This document shows, in pieces, positions 13,446 through 16,080 of a DNA stretch of 16,080 nucleotides. The notes beneath the pieces were generated by a model. It was not told the origin of the DNA. It saw only the letters and a program-made list of their open reading frames with translations, and ran no database searches. Each line of letters starts with the position of its first letter. The first letter of the stretch is position 1. The translations under genes and the position numbers were made by a program. The DNA comes from UBA668 sp049318165 (GTDB lineage Bacteria; Actinomycetota; Acidimicrobiia; Acidimicrobiales; Ilumatobacteraceae): NCBI GenBank assembly GCA_049318165.1, contig JBMOGW010000059.1, positions 1 to 16,080 on the forward strand, in the 5' to 3' direction.

Positions 13446-14402
13446 TCAGGCGCCGAACTCGGTGACCAGCACGCGGCCGCGACGATCGCCGGCTGACGCC
13501 GCGAGATCGGTCACCGCCATCGCCCGCTGCAGCCAGCGGTCCTTGCCGTCCCAGCGCGGCTGGTACGACGAGCGGCCGTGCACCGCGACGTCGTTGTCGA
13601 CGACGAGCAGGTCGCCCGCCTCCAGCGCGAGACCGGTGTGGTGGGCCTCGACGATGGCCGAGAGCGCACGAAGTGCGTCGTCCGCCTCGGCGTCGACACC
13701 CACCATCAGATCGGCATCGAAGATCATCGTCGGCCGCTCGCGGTTGCCGCTGAGCACCGGCATCGGTGCACCGAGCACGTTGCTGCGACCGTGCAGGTAG
13801 CTCTCGTCGACCGCGGTACGGAAGCGCGGCTGGAACAGCGTCTCGACGACGCGAGCCGGGAGCAGCGGCATCACTTCCTGGATCGACGACAGCGTGGTGA
13901 TCGCACGCTCGTCGCCTCGCAGGCACAGCAGCAGCAGGAACTTCGGGCGATGCGGATGGAACGCGGCCTCGGTGTGGAACATCAGGTCGACGCCCGACGA
14001 CGTGCTCACCTGGCGGTCGGCGTTGGCCTTGGTGGGTACCAGGTTCTGCACCAGGTCGCCACCGTGCTCGGGCAGGTATCCGACCGGCTGGCCGAGGCGG
14101 CGGGCCGCAATCATCAGCACGAACTCGCTGAACAGATCCTTGTGCGTCGGCGCTGTGGGGGAGTCGGGGGTGGCGGGCAGCTCACCCACCGGCAGACCGC
14201 GCAACACGATGGCGCCAGAACGGGGAGCAGCATCGGCGAAGTCGACCAGTGCGTCGTGAACGGCCGCAGGAATCATCCGGGCGGCATGGCCGGCGGCACG
14301 CACGAAGCGCTCGTCCGACAACGGCACCGACGGGACGTCGAGGTGCGGCCAGGCGGGCGACTCGATGATGGCAGGGGTTGCATGCTCGATGAGCGTGGTC
14401 AT
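13446..14402 (-). CDS. clavaminate-synthase-like Fe(II)/2-oxoglutarate oxygenase
   Basis: 318 residues. The facial triad reads H143-T-E145 (in MFHTEAAFHPHRPKFLLLL) and H275 (in NDVAVHGRSSY), with R289 fourteen residues later as the likely 2-oxoglutarate anchor. The His-x-Glu form and the FHPHRP segment are characteristic of the clavaminate synthase/AsnO/VioC group, whose members hydroxylate free or carrier-bound amino acids such as Asn, Arg or Lys; most TauD relatives use His-x-Asp. The start is the ATG at 14402, 8 nt behind a strong GAGGAGG site (14411-14417); a TTG at 14447 would put the -10 and an operator inside the gene. It diverges from an RpiR regulator with shared tandem operators. 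No NRPS or transporter is visible, so a free amino acid substrate is the simplest inference. Confidence 0.88.
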   Translation of the reverse strand: MTTLIEHATPAIIESPAWPHLDVPSVPLSDERFVRAAGHAARMIPAAVHDALVDFADAAPRSGAIVLRGLPVGELPATPDSPTAPTHKDLFSEFVLMIAARRLGQPVGYLPEHGGDLVQNLVPTKANADRQVSTSSGVDLMFHTEAAFHPHRPKFLLLLCLRGDERAITTLSSIQEVMPLLPARVVETLFQPRFRTAVDESYLHGRSNVLGAPMPVLSGNRERPTMIFDADLMVGVDAEADDALRALSAIVEAHHTGLALEAGDLLVVDNDVAVHGRSSYQPRWDGKDRWLQRAMAVTDLAASAGDRRGRVLVTEFGA

Positions 14403-14430
14403 GTCGGTCGCCTCCTCGTCGCGAACAGAA

Positions 14431-14444
14431 CGGAATGTCTGTTC
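14431..14444. promoter_or_regulatory. operator copy 1 (CGGAATGTCTGTTC)
   Basis: This shares CGGAATNNCTGTTC with copy 2, 30 bp away (three helical turns). It lies at the predicted transcription start of the oxygenase gene. A reverse copy of CTGTTC (GAACAG, 14423-14428) lies just beside it, giving a wider inverted repeat. Confidence 0.6.
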
Positions 14445-14446
14445 CA

Positions 14447-14452
14447 ATCATA
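14447..14452 (-). promoter_or_regulatory. -10 box of oxygenase gene (TATGAT)
   Basis: TATGAT on the minus strand is the best -10 match in this gap. A start near 14440 gives a leader of about 38 nt carrying GAGGAGG. It lies between the two operator copies. Confidence 0.5.
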
Positions 14453-14460
14453 GCAGAGTT

Positions 14461-14474
14461 CGGAATTCCTGTTC
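14461..14474. promoter_or_regulatory. operator copy 2 (CGGAATTCCTGTTC)
   Basis: Twelve of fourteen bases equal copy 1, in the same orientation. It falls in the -10/-35 spacer of the oxygenase promoter and over the -35 region of the leaderless RpiR promoter, so one bound protein could affect both. Confidence 0.6.
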
Positions 14475-14492
14475 TCGCCAGCCTTGGACGGT

Positions 14493-14498
14493 TACGCT
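14493..14498 (+). promoter_or_regulatory. -10 box for leaderless RpiR gene
   Basis: TACGCT ends 7 nt before the GTG at 14506, with no Shine-Dalgarno sequence. Confidence 0.5.
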
Positions 14499-14505
14499 GC
14501 GCGGC

Positions 14506-15348
14506 GTGGAAGTGGAGGAGCGGATCGGCCGAACGAGCGCACAGCTGACGCCCGCCGAGCGCCGAGTCGCCGAGGTCGTGCTCACGCAGCCGCAACTGGT
14601 GGCCTTCGGTACCGTGGCCGAACTGGCCGAATCCGCAGGGTCGGGTGCGGCCACGGTGGTGCGCCTCGCCAGCAAGCTCGGCTACGACGGCTTCACCGGC
14701 CTGCAGAGTGCGGTGCAGCACGCCCTGGCCCGCCAACTGCGGCCGGCCGCCGAGCGCATCCGTGAACCCGCCGCCACCGACGCCCTCGGACGCCACCTCG
14801 ACCTCGAACTCGACAACGTCGCGTCCACCTTGCGTGGCGTCGAACCGGCAGCGCTCGACGACCTGGTGTCCCATCTGGCCGCGCTGGAGTCCGATGTGTT
14901 CGTGCTGTCGGGTGACGCGTCGAGGGGAGTGGCGCTCCAACTCGCGGGCGATCTGCACGCCCTGCGCTCCGGGGTGCAGGCCATCGAAGGGAACGAGGTT
15001 GCCGTGCGCCGAACGGTGGGCCAACTGCGGCCGACCGACGTGGTGCTGGTGCTCGACCTGCGTCGTTATGACAAGTGGGTCGTGGACGCCGCGACGGCGG
15101 CACGCGAGCGGGGAGTCTGGCTCGCCGCCATCACCGACAGCCTGCTGTCACCGCTGGCGTCGCTCGCCGATCGTACGTTCACGGTGGCGGCAGCGGGCGG
15201 CGGCCCCTTCGACAGCCACGTCGGCACCTTGGCACTCGCCAACATCGCCGTCGCGAGCGTCGCCGACCGGTTGCGCGCGCACGCCACCGAGCGCCTCGAC
15301 GCCGCAGAGGCCGCGTGGCGGTCCGCCGGCGCACTCACCGACCGCTGA
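14506..15348 (+). CDS. RpiR/MurR-family transcriptional regulator with SIS domain
   Basis: 280 residues from GTG. The N-terminal helix-turn-helix domain (1-78) shows LTPAERRVAEVVL and GTVAELAESAGSGAATVVRLASKLGYDGF in pieces, the standard RpiR arrangement. The SIS domain (about 120-256) has VFVLSGDASRGVALQLAGDL and LVLDLRRYDKWVVDAA; such domains bind phosphosugars or related ligands. It is divergent from the clavaminate-synthase-like oxygenase and shares the tandem operators, so it probably represses or activates that gene and itself. The start is fixed by the TACGCT box; a longer frame runs through the operators. The ligand is unknown. Confidence 0.88.
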   Translation: MEVEERIGRTSAQLTPAERRVAEVVLTQPQLVAFGTVAELAESAGSGAATVVRLASKLGYDGFTGLQSAVQHALARQLRPAAERIREPAATDALGRHLDLELDNVASTLRGVEPAALDDLVSHLAALESDVFVLSGDASRGVALQLAGDLHALRSGVQAIEGNEVAVRRTVGQLRPTDVVLVLDLRRYDKWVVDAATAARERGVWLAAITDSLLSPLASLADRTFTVAAAGGGPFDSHVGTLALANIAVASVADRLRAHATERLDAAEAAWRSAGALTDR

Positions 15349-15410
15349 GCCATCACCGATCCGCCGCATCGCGTCGACGACCATCGCGCCGTCCGCACTG
15401 ATGCATCGCG

Positions 15411-15416
15411 TACAGT
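15411..15416 (+). promoter_or_regulatory. -10 box for leaderless zinc-finger gene
   Basis: TACAGT ends 6 nt before the ATG at 15423, indicating a promoter separate from the RpiR gene that ends 74 bp upstream. Confidence 0.5.
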
Positions 15417-15422
15417 TTCGTC

Positions 15423-15785
15423 ATGACGAAAGTCGACGTGACGGACGGGGAGCAACGGTCGCGGTGCCAGTGGTGTCGCCGGGTCCTGCCGGGCCAGCGG
15501 ACGGGTCGGCCACGCAAGTTCTGCTCGCAGGCCTGCCGTCAGTGGCACTGGGTCGGCCAGCAACGTGCCCGCGAACTGCAGCTCAGCGAGCACGAACTGG
15601 TCATCACCAAAGGCGAGCTCGACGAGCTGCACGACCAGTTGTACGTGTTGGCGTGCGCCGTCAACGACGCCGAACGAGATCTGCATGCGGCCGGCCGGGC
15701 GGCGACGGCCGCCGAGCTGCGTGAGATCCTCGACTGGTTGCTCGAGGGCGCCCGGCCGTTGCGTGACCGGGAGCTGTCGACCTGA
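15423..15785 (+). CDS. small zinc-finger protein with coiled-coil-like tail, function unknown
   Basis: 120 residues. C15-x2-C18 and C34-x3-C38, within CQWCRR and GRPRKFCSQACRQWHW, form a compact Cys4 zinc-binding unit like those in many small actinobacterial proteins whose GRPRRYCS-type motif recurs. Residues 45-110 are charged and heptad-like (LSEHELVITKGELDELHDQL), probably an alpha-helical or coiled-coil dimerisation segment. It has no signal peptide. A nucleic-acid-binding role is plausible from the finger and adjacent Arg/Lys, but not shown. It starts leaderless and ends at a convergent junction with a hairpin. Confidence 0.75.
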   Translation: MTKVDVTDGEQRSRCQWCRRVLPGQRTGRPRKFCSQACRQWHWVGQQRARELQLSEHELVITKGELDELHDQLYVLACAVNDAERDLHAAGRAATAAELREILDWLLEGARPLRDRELST

Positions 15786-15797
15786 CCGGTCGAGGCT

Positions 15798-15830
15798 CTG
15801 ACTTAACGCCCATAATCCTCGTTATGTCAG
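15798..15830. terminator. inverted repeat at convergent junction, possible terminator
   Basis: CTGACTTAACG (15798-15808) pairs with CGTTATGTCAG (15820-15830) with one mismatch around an 11-nt loop. An alternative inner pairing CATAA/TTATG (15811-15826) competes. It lies 12 nt after the zinc-finger stop. There is no long U tract. The rest of the gap up to 15944 shows no gene I can support. Confidence 0.5.
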
Positions 15831-15944
15831 TTCCCTCGAAGGATCCGGGCTGACCGCACTCCTCCAGGTTCCGCGCTGCTCTCGGCTGACATCCGAGCGT
15901 GATCGCCGGGCACGATCGACGGTGGCCGACGGCGACCCTGCGGG

Positions 15945-16080
15945 CTATTTGCCCTTCGTGCCGGACTTCGTCGTCTGCTTGCGCGCGGGCGCAGTCGCCG
16001 GCTTGCCACCCTGCTTCCCCACCGCCGCCTTCTTCGCGGGGGCCTTCTTCGCTGCGGGTGCGGCCTTCTTCGCGGGGGCC
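15945..16080 (-). CDS. Lys/Ala/Pro-rich C-terminal tail of a protein continuing past the window
   Basis: Reading the minus strand from the window edge gives an open frame of about 45 codons ending in TAG at 15945-15947. It encodes PAKKA-type repeats (APAKKAAPAAKKAPAKKA) followed by a Gly/Lys/Thr-rich end (TTKSGTKGK). Such basic tails occur on actinobacterial HU-type nucleoid proteins, on topoisomerase I and on histone-H1-like proteins, where they bind DNA. The domain that would identify the protein lies outside the window. Confidence 0.65.
   Translation of the reverse strand, partial: APAKKAAPAAKKAPAKKAAVGKQGGKPATAPARKQTTKSGTKGK

Noticed and set aside
14403..14447. TTG start adding 15 residues to the oxygenase
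   Set aside because: It would place operator copy 1 inside the gene, and the ATG at 14402 has a strong GAGGAGG site 8 nt upstream.
15827..16009. 60-codon minus-strand frame near the window end
   Set aside because: It is in a different frame from the PAKKA-repeat tail, which has a clear repeat pattern and stop at 15945; the overlapping frame is just Arg-rich shadow.

Overview
The window is GC-rich, gene-dense bacterial chromosome, most likely from an actinobacterium. A WhiB-type iron-sulfur protein, a mycothiol-dependent maleylpyruvate-isomerase-like enzyme, a DUF4193-like acidic protein and many start codons placed directly behind a -10 box all point that way. The mix (ThyX-like protein, several crotonases, Ala/Pro/Lys-rich tails) would fit Acidimicrobiia (Ilumatobacter-like), but that lineage is inference. 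I see no rRNA, tRNA, CRISPR array, insertion sequence or prophage, and no gene-free stretch over 300 bases.

Layout. 1-2004 (+): 3' part of a ThyX-like protein, then a very acidic Cys-containing DUF4193-like protein and a GNAT acetyltransferase. 2061-4607 (-): a large Arg/Asp/Gly-rich, Ala/Glu-tailed protein of unknown function, then an enoyl-CoA hydratase. 4675-5993 (+): a gamma-carbonic-anhydrase-like hexapeptide protein translationally coupled to a PrmA-like methyltransferase. 6130-9373 (-): a tight four-gene operon (APH-like kinase, GNAT-like protein, isomerase-type crotonase, ribokinase). 9416-10558 (+): a cytochrome P450 divergent from that operon. 10559-10864 (-): WhiB protein. 10981-12060 (-): low-specificity threonine aldolase. 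12095-12826 (+): DinB/MDMPI enzyme. 12829-13410 (-): PlsC-like acyltransferase. 13446-14402 (-) and 14506-15348 (+): a clavaminate-synthase-like Fe(II)/2-oxoglutarate oxygenase divergent from an RpiR/SIS regulator. 15423-15785 (+): a small zinc-finger protein. 15945-16080 (-): the Lys/Ala/Pro-rich C-terminus of a protein that continues beyond the window.

Regulation. At least eight genes have a TAnnnT hexamer ending 6-8 nt before the start codon, which predicts leaderless mRNAs and settles several GTG starts. Genes with good Shine-Dalgarno sites (WhiB, the oxygenase) instead carry operator-like DNA. The oxygenase/RpiR intergenic region holds two copies of CGGAATNNCTGTTC exactly 30 bp apart, placed to cover both divergent promoters. 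The WhiB promoter has a perfect 8+3+8 palindrome filling its -35/-10 spacer. Three convergent junctions carry AT-richer inverted repeats, while two others have stop codons 0 and 2 bases apart and no terminator. The best candidate for something not yet described is the RpiR-controlled oxygenase divergon.
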